From Hondaea fermentalgiana (lineage: Eukaryota; Sar; Bigyra; Thraustochytrida; Thraustochytriidae), in NCBI GenBank assembly GCA_014084085.1, contig NPFB01000035.1, positions 1-41,520 on the forward strand: a DNA stretch of 41,520 nt, read 5' to 3'. This document shows, piece by piece, positions 1 to 9,337 of the stretch (position 1 is the stretch's first letter; the number at the start of each line of letters is the position of its first letter). A program made the position numbers and the translations under genes. Below the pieces are notes generated by a model. It did no database searches. It was not told the DNA's origin and saw nothing but the letters and a program-made list of their open reading frames with translations.

Positions 1-73
1 CGCGCGTCGCGGCTCCCCGCGGCTCCCCGCGCCGTGGGCGGCGACTCGGAGCGAGGCCGACCGACTCGCCTCG

Positions 74-98
74 CTTGCTTGCTTGCTTGCTTGCCTTG
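74..98. repeat. (CTTG)n microsatellite in 5' flank
   Basis: Five perfect CTTG units (74-93) and a sixth offset by one C (95-98) lie about 55 bp before the first ATG of the RCC1/BTB gene. CTTG-rich tracts recur next to other genes in the window, so this may be a widespread promoter-proximal or 5' UTR microsatellite. Confidence 0.85.
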
Positions 99-152
99 TA
101 AAGAGACGCGGAGCTGGTGCAGTTGCTGCAGCTGCTGCTCGGGCAGCCCGGG

Positions 153-1868
153 ATGATCGCAGGCGGGGGCGAGGCGCTGCACGCGATGCAGGTGTACGCT
201 TGGGGCCGCGGCGAGGACGGCCAGCTGGGCCTCGGAGACGCATGCGACCAGTATAAGCCTCGCCTCATTGAGTCCCTGAGCGAGAAGAAGGTGAGCAGCG
301 TCGTGTGCGGATCCGGACACACGGTCGTGCTCAGCCGCGACGGAGAGGTCTTCACCTGGGGCCGGGGCGACGATGGGCGCCTCGGACACGGAGATCAAGG
401 CTGGAAACACGAACCGCGTCTCGTTGCGGCCATCAAGACCAAAATCGTGGCCCAGGTCACTTGTGGAAGCTACCACACCGCCGCGGTCACCGACGCCGGC
501 GAGCTGTACACTTGGGGCGGAGGCATGTACGGCAAGCTCGGCCACGGCAACGAAAACGGGCACTCTATTCCGCGCAAGGTGGAGTCTCTCAAAGACAAAT
601 GTGTCGTGCAGGTTGCCTGCGGAAGTCGGCACACGGTTGTTCTCGTCGATAACAAGAACTCTCAGCACGCTGGTCACGGCGACAAAGAGGGCACGGACGT
701 GTATGCATGGGGCGACCGCGACAATGGCGTCTCGGGTCATGGCGACATCGAGGGCCATCAGTACTTTCCGCGCAAACTTAAAGCGCTCGAGAGACGCAAC
801 GTGTGTCAAATTGCTGCCTGCGGCTTCCACACGGGCGCCGTCACACAAGAGGGCCAAGTCTTTACGTGGGGCGAGGGCAAATTCGGTCGCCTCGGCCATG
901 GCACGGAAAGCAACCAGCTCGAACCCCGGCTCATTGAATGTGACAAAATCAAGGACCGCCGCGTTGTACAGATCGCCTGCGGTGGCTTCCACACGGCCGC
1001 TATCACAGACAAAGGCGAGCTTTTTACTTGGGGCGGTGGTGAGCACGGCCAGCTTGGCCACGGCAACAAGGAAAATTATCCGCGCCCCACGCGCGTCAAA
1101 GCCATGACGAAGATGCCCATCCAGCAAGTCACCTGCGGGTGGTCGCACACCGTCGTCCTCGACGAAGAAGGCTGTGTGTGGACTTTTGGCAACGGTGACC
1201 ATGGCAAGCTTGGCCATGGGGACACGGAAAAGGTGATTGTTCCGCAAAAGGTCGACGGGCTCTCGAACAAACGCATCGTCCGTGTCGCCTCGTACAACGA
1301 GCATACTGCTGCCCTTGCCGTGCCCATTGACCAGGAGCGCAAGGACATCCCTAATTCCACACTTGTTCAAGATTATCGCGCCGCAGTCAATCAGCGCGAA
1401 TTCTCGGATGTTTGCTTTATCGTCGAGGGCCGTCGCATCTACGCACACCGGGTCATTGTCGCAGCACGCTGCGCCCATTTTCGCGCCATGTTTAGTTCTG
1501 GCATGAAGGAGTCCCATGAGAAAGACATTGTCATTAGCGACACGCGGCACGACGTCTTCCTTGCGCTCCTGTATTTTCTCTACACGGACTGCGTCGATGT
1601 TGCTGCAGAGGTGGCCATTGAGCTCTATGTTCTCGCCGACTTGTATGCGCTTGATCGTCTCAAGTGCGAGTGTGAGGCCATTTCTTGCGCCAAGCTTTGC
1701 CAGAGCAATGCCCCAGAGCTTCTCCGCATTGCCGACCAGCACCAAGCACATGAGCTCAAGCAAATTTGCATCAACTACATTGTGCGCCACTTTGAGGTCA
1801 TTTCTAAAATGCAAGAGTTCACGGTTCTCGAGCGTGACCTTATCTTTGACATTCTCAAAGCAAGATAA
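153..1868 (+). CDS. RCC1-repeat / BTB (POZ) domain protein
   Basis: About 571 aa. The reading frame is open slightly further upstream, but the first ATG is at 153; a second in-frame ATG at 186 starts directly at the first RCC1 blade, so either is possible. Residues from about 12 to 400 are RCC1-type repeats with recurring motifs such as VYAWGRGEDGQLG, CGSGHTVVL and FTWGGGEHGQLGHG. One repeat carries a short insertion around 655-690. Residues from about 405 to 500 form a BTB domain (FSDVCFIVEG, IYAHRVIVAARC, FRAMFSSGM), followed by a BACK-like helical tail. The family (compare human RCBTB1/2, in which RCC1 repeats precede BTB) usually acts as CUL3 substrate adaptors or scaffolds. The substrate cannot be read from sequence. 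The gene has no intron, and a (CTTG)n tract lies just upstream. Confidence 0.93.
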   Translation: MIAGGGEALHAMQVYAWGRGEDGQLGLGDACDQYKPRLIESLSEKKVSSVVCGSGHTVVLSRDGEVFTWGRGDDGRLGHGDQGWKHEPRLVAAIKTKIVAQVTCGSYHTAAVTDAGELYTWGGGMYGKLGHGNENGHSIPRKVESLKDKCVVQVACGSRHTVVLVDNKNSQHAGHGDKEGTDVYAWGDRDNGVSGHGDIEGHQYFPRKLKALERRNVCQIAACGFHTGAVTQEGQVFTWGEGKFGRLGHGTESNQLEPRLIECDKIKDRRVVQIACGGFHTAAITDKGELFTWGGGEHGQLGHGNKENYPRPTRVKAMTKMPIQQVTCGWSHTVVLDEEGCVWTFGNGDHGKLGHGDTEKVIVPQKVDGLSNKRIVRVASYNEHTAALAVPIDQERKDIPNSTLVQDYRAAVNQREFSDVCFIVEGRRIYAHRVIVAARCAHFRAMFSSGMKESHEKDIVISDTRHDVFLALLYFLYTDCVDVAAEVAIELYVLADLYALDRLKCECEAISCAKLCQSNAPELLRIADQHQAHELKQICINYIVRHFEVISKMQEFTVLERDLIFDILKAR

Positions 1869-2211
1869 CCTTGATCATGCATGTCCCTTTCTATTTTACT
1901 TTCTTCTCTTTTCACTCACAGTCAGTGCTGGGCTAGTCACGAACTGCCAGCCTTTTGAAATTATAGCCTCCTGAGTTTGCGGGCGACGAATGGAAACAGT
2001 CTTCTCTTCCAGACTGGGCCTCGCCGAAATGAATAACATGTGTACTAGTAAATGAATAAATGGATGGGATGGAGGCAGTGAGGGCAGAGCCCTTTCACGG
2101 CAAAAGTGTCGGCCCACCTCCAAGCTGGATTTTTTCCTTTTCTTTTCTTCTTACTTCCCACTCATTCATCTGTCATGCATTCATCATTTGAAGCAGTTTT
2201 TCTTTTTGTTT

Positions 2212-2241
2212 CCTCTCTCTCTCTCTCTCTCTTTCTCTCTC
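2212..2241. repeat. (CT)n dinucleotide tract
   Basis: An almost pure CT dinucleotide run interrupted by one TTT, in the non-coding stretch before the membrane protein gene. Pyrimidine tracts like this occur as simple repeats or as promoter-proximal elements; no function can be assigned. Confidence 0.85.
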
Positions 2242-2546
2242 ATGGTGAGTGTGTGCGTTCGCCGTGGCGCCGCGAGCCAGCGCATCACGCCTCCGCGAAA
2301 CCCATGCGGCCTACTGTTTTAGGAGGCCTGGCCCCACTCATAGTAGGAGGAGCACGACTAGTGCGTTGCGTGTTTGACCGCCAAGAAAGTCTTGACTGTC
2401 CCATAACGCTATCTCCCCGTGCTTCTCTCCGGGCTGCGACCCGCTGCCGAATGTGGAAGCCCCCAGAGCCATCAACTAATCCACAATCTCGGCCCAGTCT
2501 CCGTGTCTCCTCCCTCCACTGATCTCTTTCAAGTAAGCTCCGCACG

Positions 2547-2579
2547 TGCCGTAAGCACGGCAGTGCCGTAAGCACGGCA
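2547..2579. promoter_or_regulatory. Two tandem copies of a 16-bp dyad upstream of membrane-protein gene
   Basis: The unit TGCCGTAAGCACGGCA has 6-bp arms (TGCCGT/ACGGCA) around AAGC and is repeated exactly with a one-base spacer (2547-2562 and 2564-2579). It ends 50 bp before the ATG at 2629, next to two CACGTG cores. It could be a dimeric factor site or an RNA hairpin pair in the 5' UTR. The dyad and duplication are seen directly; a regulatory role is inferred. Confidence 0.45.
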
Positions 2580-2628
2580 GTGGACGGAAAAGCAAACTCG
2601 AAATGGCACGTGCAAGGTCAGGGAGAAG

Positions 2629-3672
2629 ATGGGTGCAGCTTGGGCGTCGAGCACGATGCCTGGAAAGGACGAAGGTTCAGGAGTGGAGCACGCACGCGAG
2701 CAGCAGGTGGTACCATCGAATGCTGGTGAGGATGACCTCGAGGCGGCATCCGGAGCTGCTGCGACGGGAACGGACGAGCGAGATGAGAATGTGAAAGCTA
2801 TCTGCGAAGACGCTATCAATGAAGCGGACAAGGCTAGGTCGTTTGTTCACGGTGCTCTGAGCAGCTGTTTCGAATCGATCTTCATGGCCCTCGTTGGCCT
2901 CCAGCTTCAAGAAGTATCTCACGAGCTGTCTGAGGTCGAGACTGTAGATCAAAATTTCACCCCATCCGACATTACATTCCTTGGCACGATCCTGATCACA
3001 GCGAGCGTCTTTTGGTTATTACAGTGCTTTTGCCTCTGGTGGAAATTCAGCGCATCATCTGGGATTTTCAAACTAAGAGCTCGGCAAAGCTTGGATTTTT
3101 CACGAGCCGGATCGGTTCTTCTTACAGGCTTTTTCATTTTTGCCGTGCAACAAGTCAAGATAAAGATTATTCAGGACCCTTCTCACCTCTTGTTTCTCGC
3201 GATGGGAACCTTCACAAGCGTGGTGAACTACACAGCAGGAGCCAAAGCAACGCTCAAGGTACACGAAAAGGGCGCTTATACCTTTCCAATGACGAGAGTC
3301 TCGCCGCTCCTTTATCTGGGTCTCGAATTCATTGCTGCTCCGGTCTTTGTAGTAGTGGGAAGTCTCATCGCATGGTGCGCAATGCTCCTTGTCATGGTCT
3401 TTTTCTGCCTCCTTCCGATTTTCTACATTATGGACATCATCAGCGGAGAACGAGTAGATTTTGTGGAGATTGCTCTCTCAGTTGTGAGCTTGCCCAACCA
3501 ATGTAGCTCAGTCGGATTGAATCTAGCACTTGAAGGCCCCGGTTCTCTCATGCTCATCGGCGGCGACCGTCCCATGGCAGCGATAGATTCGTCAAGAATT
3601 CTCAACGCCTCCGGCATCATTATAGATGTGCTAGTGTGGGTGATCCTCTTTACCAATTTGAGCTACAGCTAG
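2629..3672 (+). CDS. Multi-pass membrane protein of unknown function
   Basis: 347 aa starting at ATG 2629; an in-frame ATG at 2656 is an alternative start. I do not recognise the family. Residues 1-70 are hydrophilic and acidic, with no signal peptide. Hydrophobic segments lie at roughly 115-140, 158-180, 186-202, 224-250, 251-271 and 328-344, giving about six membrane spans. A possibly amphipathic helix lies near 75-100. The third and fourth spans enclose a charged loop (about 203-222). No transporter signature, histidine box or channel filter is evident. Its base composition is less GC-rich than the conserved genes nearby, and the next gene shares this trait, so both may be lineage-specific. 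No intron is needed. Confidence 0.7.
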   Translation: MGAAWASSTMPGKDEGSGVEHAREQQVVPSNAGEDDLEAASGAAATGTDERDENVKAICEDAINEADKARSFVHGALSSCFESIFMALVGLQLQEVSHELSEVETVDQNFTPSDITFLGTILITASVFWLLQCFCLWWKFSASSGIFKLRARQSLDFSRAGSVLLTGFFIFAVQQVKIKIIQDPSHLLFLAMGTFTSVVNYTAGAKATLKVHEKGAYTFPMTRVSPLLYLGLEFIAAPVFVVVGSLIAWCAMLLVMVFFCLLPIFYIMDIISGERVDFVEIALSVVSLPNQCSSVGLNLALEGPGSLMLIGGDRPMAAIDSSRILNASGIIIDVLVWVILFTNLSYS

Positions 3673-3976
3673 CACAGTTCTCGGCCATAATTTGGCAGAG
3701 AGGCTTGGAAAATCTGCAGCCAGATCGTTTTTCTTTTCCAAAATCGTCTTATCCTACGTATAACATCGGCGGAAATTCACTTTTTTTTTAGAATTCTTGG
3801 ATGAGGTGATTGGCCGCCAGAGCTGCAAGCGCATTCGTGCGCGGAGAGCGAGAGGACGCGGAGCTGCAAGGGCGGAGGGGCACTCGTCTCGACAAGGAAT
3901 CCGTGCGGAGGCACCGGTGCTGCGACTTGGTGAACCAGCGCTACGACTTGCTGCTTTAAGGTGCTAGCAAGTGAAG
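3673..3976. other. Intergenic region, nothing recognised
   Basis: These 304 bp lie between two same-strand genes. The only notable item is a short T run at 3780-3789. I see no RNA gene or coding exon. Confidence 0.6.
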
Positions 3977-6550
3977 ATGCCCCGGCGAAGACGTGGGGGT
4001 GGGAGAAGACCGTCACCGGCAGGAAAGAACAAGAGACAGCGCTCGCCTGCGTTGACACAGAAAGCTCCGAACAAAAGGCAAACGAGTAGAGACAGCCCCG
4101 CCAAACTTCCCAAAAGCAAAGATCTATCCCGCCCTTCGACAGGCCCTGGTGCTCCTGAGAGTATGTTTGGTGCCGATCCATCCAAATCCACTGCTGCTAC
4201 GGAGCAGCAGTCTCGTTCAAAAAGGCGTCATGTTGAGCTCGACAAGAACTTGTTCGATTTTAATAGCGACGACCAGGAGCAGCCTCTTTCTAGTCTCAGA
4301 GCTGCTTCCGTGAAAAAGAAGCGCAAACGGTCAGTGACAAGTGCCCAGGATCCGGGTACAAGCTCAAACAGAGATGCATCCAGAGGGGGAAATGAGAGCA
4401 CTTTCTCTGTCTCACACGAAAAGGAAGATCGCAAAGAAGGAGAACCATGTGGGGCCGCTGAGTTCTGCTTGAACTTGCACGACGAGACCTTCAACTTGAG
4501 ACCTGCACACAAATGCCACTGTTGTAAAGTGCCGGTGCACAATCTCTGTTCCCAAGCTGCAGGACTTGACGAGAGTGTATTTGGATGTATTAAGGTAATC
4601 ACGAAACACTGGGAGCACAAGAACAAGAAGCTCACGTCCACTCTAGTGACTGAAAAAGTTGGCTCTGTTGAAGTGCTCCGCTTTGTGGCCAAAAACAATG
4701 AGTTCTCTTCTGCTCCGGAAAGCGACTCCGTGGGATCAGATCTTGAAGAGGGGGATGGAGCAGATCTTATGCAGCGCTTCACATCCGCAATATTTGAGAA
4801 TGCGAGAATCTGGTTAAAAGAGCGAACAAAGCGTGACTTTCCAGACTTAAAAAGTCTGAAGATTTGCATGGCTCGTATATTGAAGCGGCAAGGAAACGTG
4901 GTAAAAGACTACAGACAAGCTTTGGCAGCATTATTCACGGAGGCCAGTATACTGGAAAAAATCGATGACTCTCTGCAGCTTCAATTTCGCGAAAAGCTGC
5001 GGAGCGGCCTCCATGCCATTTTCACCAGTGTGTCTCATGGTGCAGATACGCAAGAAGACATTGCGTCAACTCCTCAGAGACGTTCTTTTTTTGAGTCAGC
5101 TGAAAATGCATTCGGCCAAGGTAATGCAAAAGCAATCCACCCCAACCTTTTCCCTGGATTCTACAAGAACAAAGCGCGTCTGCTCGTGACCCTAGCAGGC
5201 AGTGACTACGCTGCATACCTTTGTTGCATTGCTCCATTTCTCCTGGCGGGTGACACTGGCCGATTGCTCTTTGCAGAAAGCGAGAGTGAGACGGTGCAAG
5301 AACGTGCAGAGGCATGGTGTGACAAGGCTGCAGCATTAACTCGTGCAATCGAGAAAGCAGATGACCACGCGTCCGAGGATAGGGCATCTGAAGGCGTCGA
5401 TCGTCGCGGCAGGAAGTGGAAAGGTAAGGAAATGACAAATTTCGCGGCACGACTCGTTGAGGCAGTCCTAGCGCCCGAGCACAGGGAGCTTCGAGAAGAC
5501 ATCTTTGAGTCCAGAAATCGAAGGGATGGCCAACAAGCGGCGAAGGGACTGCGCTCGAATCGACAAGGCTCCTTTCACAAGCTAGCTGCGATCATCAAAG
5601 GAGACCTGCTCGTGGAAAGACGTGAGCTACCTGGTACTCTAGGAACGATACCCTCTTTTGTGCCCATCAATAATTCTATGGAGAAGACTCCCTTTCGTCC
5701 GGACAATATATACAAGGACGACTTTCCTAATATTGATCCATCGGCATTGCCGCCTTCTTCAATTCAGGTGGACAACCTTCTAGTGAGAAGTACACTCCGC
5801 TATTTGAAGTCCCGAGTGTCCGTTGCGTATCGACACGTGGCGAGGAGCGGCCAGCATTGTCGGGATTCTGCACTTTTCTTTGCAGAGAAGGTGTCCGACG
5901 ATGAAGAAGGCTTGGACGAAAGAGGTGGTCTCAATGGGGCAGATGTCTGTATACATTCTCAATCCGCCGGCAGTGGCGATGGAAAATGGAAGGAAACGAC
6001 GTCAAGTAGAAGGACTGGAAATGTAGCTGCTTTCCACAGGAGCACCAAGTACAACGGGCCGGAATTTCGTTCTGATCTCATAGCGTATATTCTACAGATC
6101 GCTTTCGACCCTGGCGAGCCATCTCGACAGGCGCTCACTCGACAAATTTTCGCTCTCGTCTTTCCTCGTCGCTCGACCAGACGCCGAGAAGATTTTCCAC
6201 GGCCCAGGCAGCCACATGGTAGATCCGAATCTGACCTCGGCGAGGCACTCCAGCAGGCGATTAAAGCGATGAACGAGATTTCGCAGCGGTCCTTCTCAAT
6301 TACGCCCTCGAGTGCTGGCCAATTGGAAATGTCAAGACGCAACATGCAAGTATCTGAGTTGAATGCGGTCATAGGTCTCACACAGCAATGCATCGAGATA
6401 ATGGACAGGTCTGACGATCGTCGATTCGCTCCCATTAGCGAAATGGCGTCGTCGATCGTTATGAAAGCGGTTCACAAGTTTGACAAGTTGCTCACATCAA
6501 TCGACAACGAGGTTCCCTTGAACAGTGAACAAAGGGACGAACAGCATTGA
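3977..6550 (+). CDS. Hypothetical nuclear-looking protein with Cys/His cluster
   Basis: About 857 aa. The frame is open a little upstream of 3977, but 3977 is the first ATG. I do not recognise the family. The N-terminus is strongly basic (MPRRRRGGGRRP) and a second basic run, KKKRKRS, lies near residue 113; both look like nuclear localisation signals. Residues 158-204 hold a Cys/His cluster (C158, C164, H178, C180, C182, C183, H188, C191, C204) with core HKCHCCKVPVHNLC, suggestive of a small zinc-binding fold of PHD or ribbon type. The remainder is mixed helical sequence with polar linkers. A DNA- or chromatin-associated role, or a domesticated or transposon-derived origin, is possible but unproven. 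The 3' end overlaps a small antisense ORF by 54 bp. Confidence 0.7.
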   Translation: MPRRRRGGGRRPSPAGKNKRQRSPALTQKAPNKRQTSRDSPAKLPKSKDLSRPSTGPGAPESMFGADPSKSTAATEQQSRSKRRHVELDKNLFDFNSDDQEQPLSSLRAASVKKKRKRSVTSAQDPGTSSNRDASRGGNESTFSVSHEKEDRKEGEPCGAAEFCLNLHDETFNLRPAHKCHCCKVPVHNLCSQAAGLDESVFGCIKVITKHWEHKNKKLTSTLVTEKVGSVEVLRFVAKNNEFSSAPESDSVGSDLEEGDGADLMQRFTSAIFENARIWLKERTKRDFPDLKSLKICMARILKRQGNVVKDYRQALAALFTEASILEKIDDSLQLQFREKLRSGLHAIFTSVSHGADTQEDIASTPQRRSFFESAENAFGQGNAKAIHPNLFPGFYKNKARLLVTLAGSDYAAYLCCIAPFLLAGDTGRLLFAESESETVQERAEAWCDKAAALTRAIEKADDHASEDRASEGVDRRGRKWKGKEMTNFAARLVEAVLAPEHRELREDIFESRNRRDGQQAAKGLRSNRQGSFHKLAAIIKGDLLVERRELPGTLGTIPSFVPINNSMEKTPFRPDNIYKDDFPNIDPSALPPSSIQVDNLLVRSTLRYLKSRVSVAYRHVARSGQHCRDSALFFAEKVSDDEEGLDERGGLNGADVCIHSQSAGSGDGKWKETTSSRRTGNVAAFHRSTKYNGPEFRSDLIAYILQIAFDPGEPSRQALTRQIFALVFPRRSTRRREDFPRPRQPHGRSESDLGEALQQAIKAMNEISQRSFSITPSSAGQLEMSRRNMQVSELNAVIGLTQQCIEIMDRSDDRRFAPISEMASSIVMKAVHKFDKLLTSIDNEVPLNSEQRDEQH

Positions 6551-6856
6551 TATTGCTGGAGGTTCAAGCTCATTTGGAGGCTCTGCCATGGGCCTTTCCG
6601 TTTCCGAGTCCGAGTCCGAGTCCGAGAGCGAATAAATGTTTTTGGTTCTTCTAAAAATATGGAGCTTCTTGTCAGGCTTTGAAAGGAGCTGGGGCATCGC
6701 AATTCGAATAAACTCTAAAAATTTGCGTCTTTCGGTAGTACCAGCGAAGATCGACTTGACTGTTTGATCTTGTTCACCGCCGGACCCAACGGGACCAACC
6801 AAACAAAAAACCCTGACCGGAATTTTCAAGTTGAGCGAGTCAACGCAAGTAGTCAT
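6497..6856 (-). CDS. Small hypothetical ORF, weak
   Basis: 119 aa from an ATG at 6856. The composition looks protein-like rather than the Arg/Ala/Pro-rich pattern usual for antisense shadows here. It includes a basic stretch followed by an acidic SDSDSDSE run, encoded by a hexanucleotide repeat at 6602-6629. It is divergent from the Pumilio gene (123 bp between starts) and overlaps the tail of the upstream gene by 54 bp. No family is recognised. It may be chance. Confidence 0.3.
   Translation of the reverse strand: MTTCVDSLNLKIPVRVFCLVGPVGSGGEQDQTVKSIFAGTTERRKFLEFIRIAMPQLLSKPDKKLHIFRRTKNIYSLSDSDSDSETERPMAEPPNELEPPAISMLFVPLFTVQGNLVVD
6602..6629. repeat. Hexanucleotide repeat (GAGTCC)n
   Basis: About four tandem copies of a CGAGTC hexamer in the short region between the 3977 gene and the Pumilio gene. 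On the minus strand it would encode alternating Ser-Asp. Confidence 0.8.
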
Positions 6857-6979
6857 TCTGTGGTTTATCGCGGTTGTAACAGGCCTATAGTTGATCTGTA
6901 GAATCTTTCCGCGTCAACAATACTTTCTGCCAGATCGGCAAAGAGCCAAAGGCGACGCCCGCCACAGCGTACGAAAATC

Positions 6980-9337
6980 ATGTCGGATGGCTGGGGGCGC
7001 TGGACGCCTCCGAGCGCAAGCGGCGACCCGTTCGCCTCCGTGGCCTCGTCGTCGCAGCAGCACCAGCAGCACCAGCAGCATCAGCAGCACCAACATGAGC
7101 AACACCAGCAGGCTCAGCAGCAACATCTGCAACAGCTCCAACAGCAGCCAGACGGGTTCGCGATGTTTGGCGCAGGGGCGCCAGGCACCGCCGGGGCACA
7201 CGAACTGCACATGAGCGTGCCGCCCGCTCCATCAAGGCCACCGCCAGGCTTGCAGCACAACGATACAATGTCGCTGGCAGCGACTTCTGCCGCGCCAAGC
7301 CAAGCAGACGAGCTTCCAGGGCTAATGCACATGCTTGGAGATAGCACAACAACGCAAACAAACATGTGGAGTACTATGCCATCATCAAGCAGCGTCTGGG
7401 GCGTCGCCTCGACTCCTGATCCAGGTTTGTCCTCCACCGCCTTTGGAATGCCAGCGGCGCCCCAGCAAGGCATGCTTGGCGCGACTTCGACTTCGTCCGG
7501 AATGCCTTCTTCGCTTGTCTCCCCACCAGGGCTTGACGCACGTTTAAGTCACGGCTCTACGTCTAATCTCGCCCGAAGTGAAGGCTTGGGCCCAGGACTC
7601 GGGACGCACAAGGGGTTCGCGGCAGTTCCCTCTGAATCTCTCGCCTCACTTCACATTTTCGACTACACTTCGCAAAGTATTTCGCCCCCGACAGCTGGGA
7701 CATCAATGCTTGAGCCCGGCTCTGCAAGTGGGGCCAGCAGCGGCAATGCGTCAGTGCCCAGTTCGCAAACGAGACGATCTGACAAAGCTCCAACCTCGGG
7801 CGGATCCGTTGCCAAAACGCTCGAGGATGACATTGATGATCTTCGACTGAAACTCGTGTCGCGTCAGCGCAAGATGCGTACGCAAGAGGAGGACCTGTTG
7901 ACCTCATCCAAGAAAACCAAATCTCGATCGGGAGATTTCGATGTCGATGCAGAGCTCAGGCGTCTCGAGGGCAAATACAGGACCCCAAACGAACCTGTGG
8001 GAAATCTGGATGTCGACGAGTTGCTGGATCTTGTCACCAACCGACAGCCACTACATGCACTCACCGGGGCGGGTGCTGGCGCGGGCACGGGCTCAAATGC
8101 AGCCGGGCAGTCAGCGCCAGGATCGCGAAGCGTATCGCCCGCCAGAGGAGGAGAAGGTCTCACCGAGTATTCGTCGGGCGCGCCCGGCTATAGCGGGACC
8201 TCGAGCGAGATTTTCTTGCCCGCGGCCCGGCGCGAGGAGATAGTTGCTTCAATTCGGACCGTAGCAGGCAGTCAAGCCGTTCAACGAGATCTCGATAGTC
8301 TGACCAGCTTGCGCGTCCGCGACAGCGAGTACGACAACCTCATGCACCGTGCACTCGAGGTCTTCGTGTCGGCACAGGGCCAGCTGGGCCGCCTCCTCAT
8401 GCATCGCACGGCTAATTACGCCGTATCCAAGCTCTTTGAGGTCCTCGATGCGCGCGACCGTCTCGAATTTCTCAAGGAGATCAAAAACAGACTCAGTCGC
8501 ATTGCGCAGCATCCTCAGGGCACCTTTGCTCTGCAAAAGATTATTTCCGCCCTTCACGACCCCGAACATCTTAAAATTGTCCAAGAAGGCCTGCGCTTCG
8601 AGGTGCGAAGCCTCGCCCTCGACCGACACGCCACCTTTACACTGCAAAAGCTTTTGTCTTCCCCACTCCGGGGCGATCTGAAAAACTTTTCTCTCGCGCT
8701 TCTCTTGCTGCACACCGAACCACGCGGAACGCAAGAAAGTCTCGTGGAACAAATCACGCAGGAAGATATCGATTATTTTCGCCAAGCCTGTCTAAACAAG
8801 CACGGAGCCATGCTGCTCACGGCATTTATCCGAAACTGTCCAGAGACCTGCTTTGGTCTTCTCGTCCACATTATGAAACCAAATCTCGTCGACGCTGCCT
8901 GCGACCAATACGGTAACTACGTGGTTCAAAAGGCACTCGAGCGAGCCTGTACTTCAGAGCATTATGCCAGCGCCGCCTTTATCATCACAGAGGCGCTTTG
9001 CTTTCCTGATCAGACGCTTTTGCGGGTCGCCACAGACTCCTTTGGCGTCAAAGTATTTCTCACGGCGCTTTCCCAAAGCGCTTCGGTTCGCGACAAAATC
9101 ACCGAGCGCATTTTCCCCGTCACCGCGGACCCCCAGACACAAATGGGCCAAATTTTACTCGCGCTCATGAGCAACCCCGAAGCATCGACGCTCTTGAAAC
9201 GGGCTATTCGACTGCAGCAAGACGCAGATGTTCGTGCGCGCCACGTGCAACTTATTTGGGACCTCTTGCCTGCATGTCAGCCTCTAATCAACGCCCCCGA
9301 GTATGAACGATGGGTACACTTTCTCGAGCGAACCTAG
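6980..9337 (+). CDS. Pumilio-family (PUF) RNA-binding protein
   Basis: 785 aa from ATG 6980. The first 60 residues include a Gln/His-rich tract encoded by CAG/CAC repeats (about 7054-7150). Residues up to about 420 are low-complexity Ser/Gly/Pro sequence. The C-terminal third is helical PUF repeats. Recognisable core helices include NYAVSKLFE (near residue 478), TFALQKIIS, TFTLQKLLS, GAMLLTAFI, NYVVQKALE and FGVKVFLTA. PUF proteins bind 3' UTRs one base per repeat and repress or localise mRNA in the cytoplasm. At least two repeats have non-canonical base-contacting positions, so target specificity cannot be inferred confidently. The last 50 bp of the CDS overlap, antisense, the end of the LarE-like CDS. 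Confidence 0.9.
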   Translation: MSDGWGRWTPPSASGDPFASVASSSQQHQQHQQHQQHQHEQHQQAQQQHLQQLQQQPDGFAMFGAGAPGTAGAHELHMSVPPAPSRPPPGLQHNDTMSLAATSAAPSQADELPGLMHMLGDSTTTQTNMWSTMPSSSSVWGVASTPDPGLSSTAFGMPAAPQQGMLGATSTSSGMPSSLVSPPGLDARLSHGSTSNLARSEGLGPGLGTHKGFAAVPSESLASLHIFDYTSQSISPPTAGTSMLEPGSASGASSGNASVPSSQTRRSDKAPTSGGSVAKTLEDDIDDLRLKLVSRQRKMRTQEEDLLTSSKKTKSRSGDFDVDAELRRLEGKYRTPNEPVGNLDVDELLDLVTNRQPLHALTGAGAGAGTGSNAAGQSAPGSRSVSPARGGEGLTEYSSGAPGYSGTSSEIFLPAARREEIVASIRTVAGSQAVQRDLDSLTSLRVRDSEYDNLMHRALEVFVSAQGQLGRLLMHRTANYAVSKLFEVLDARDRLEFLKEIKNRLSRIAQHPQGTFALQKIISALHDPEHLKIVQEGLRFEVRSLALDRHATFTLQKLLSSPLRGDLKNFSLALLLLHTEPRGTQESLVEQITQEDIDYFRQACLNKHGAMLLTAFIRNCPETCFGLLVHIMKPNLVDAACDQYGNYVVQKALERACTSEHYASAAFIITEALCFPDQTLLRVATDSFGVKVFLTALSQSASVRDKITERIFPVTADPQTQMGQILLALMSNPEASTLLKRAIRLQQDADVRARHVQLIWDLLPACQPLINAPEYERWVHFLERT

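Larger units (their letters stand above)
1869..2628. other. Intergenic region with (CT)n and tandem dyads
   Basis: These 760 bp lie between two same-strand genes. I see no convincing ORF or RNA gene. It holds a CT-rich tract near 2212-2241 and a duplicated dyad at 2547-2579. CACGTG E-box cores lie at 2543-2548 and 2607-2612, close to the next start codon. The latter half probably carries the promoter and 5' UTR of the 2629 gene. Confidence 0.6.

Noticed and set aside
2241..2320. ATG followed by GTGAGT, as a possible tiny first exon of the 2629 gene
   Set aside because: No matching acceptor with a sensible frame was found, and the 2629 gene has its own ATG.
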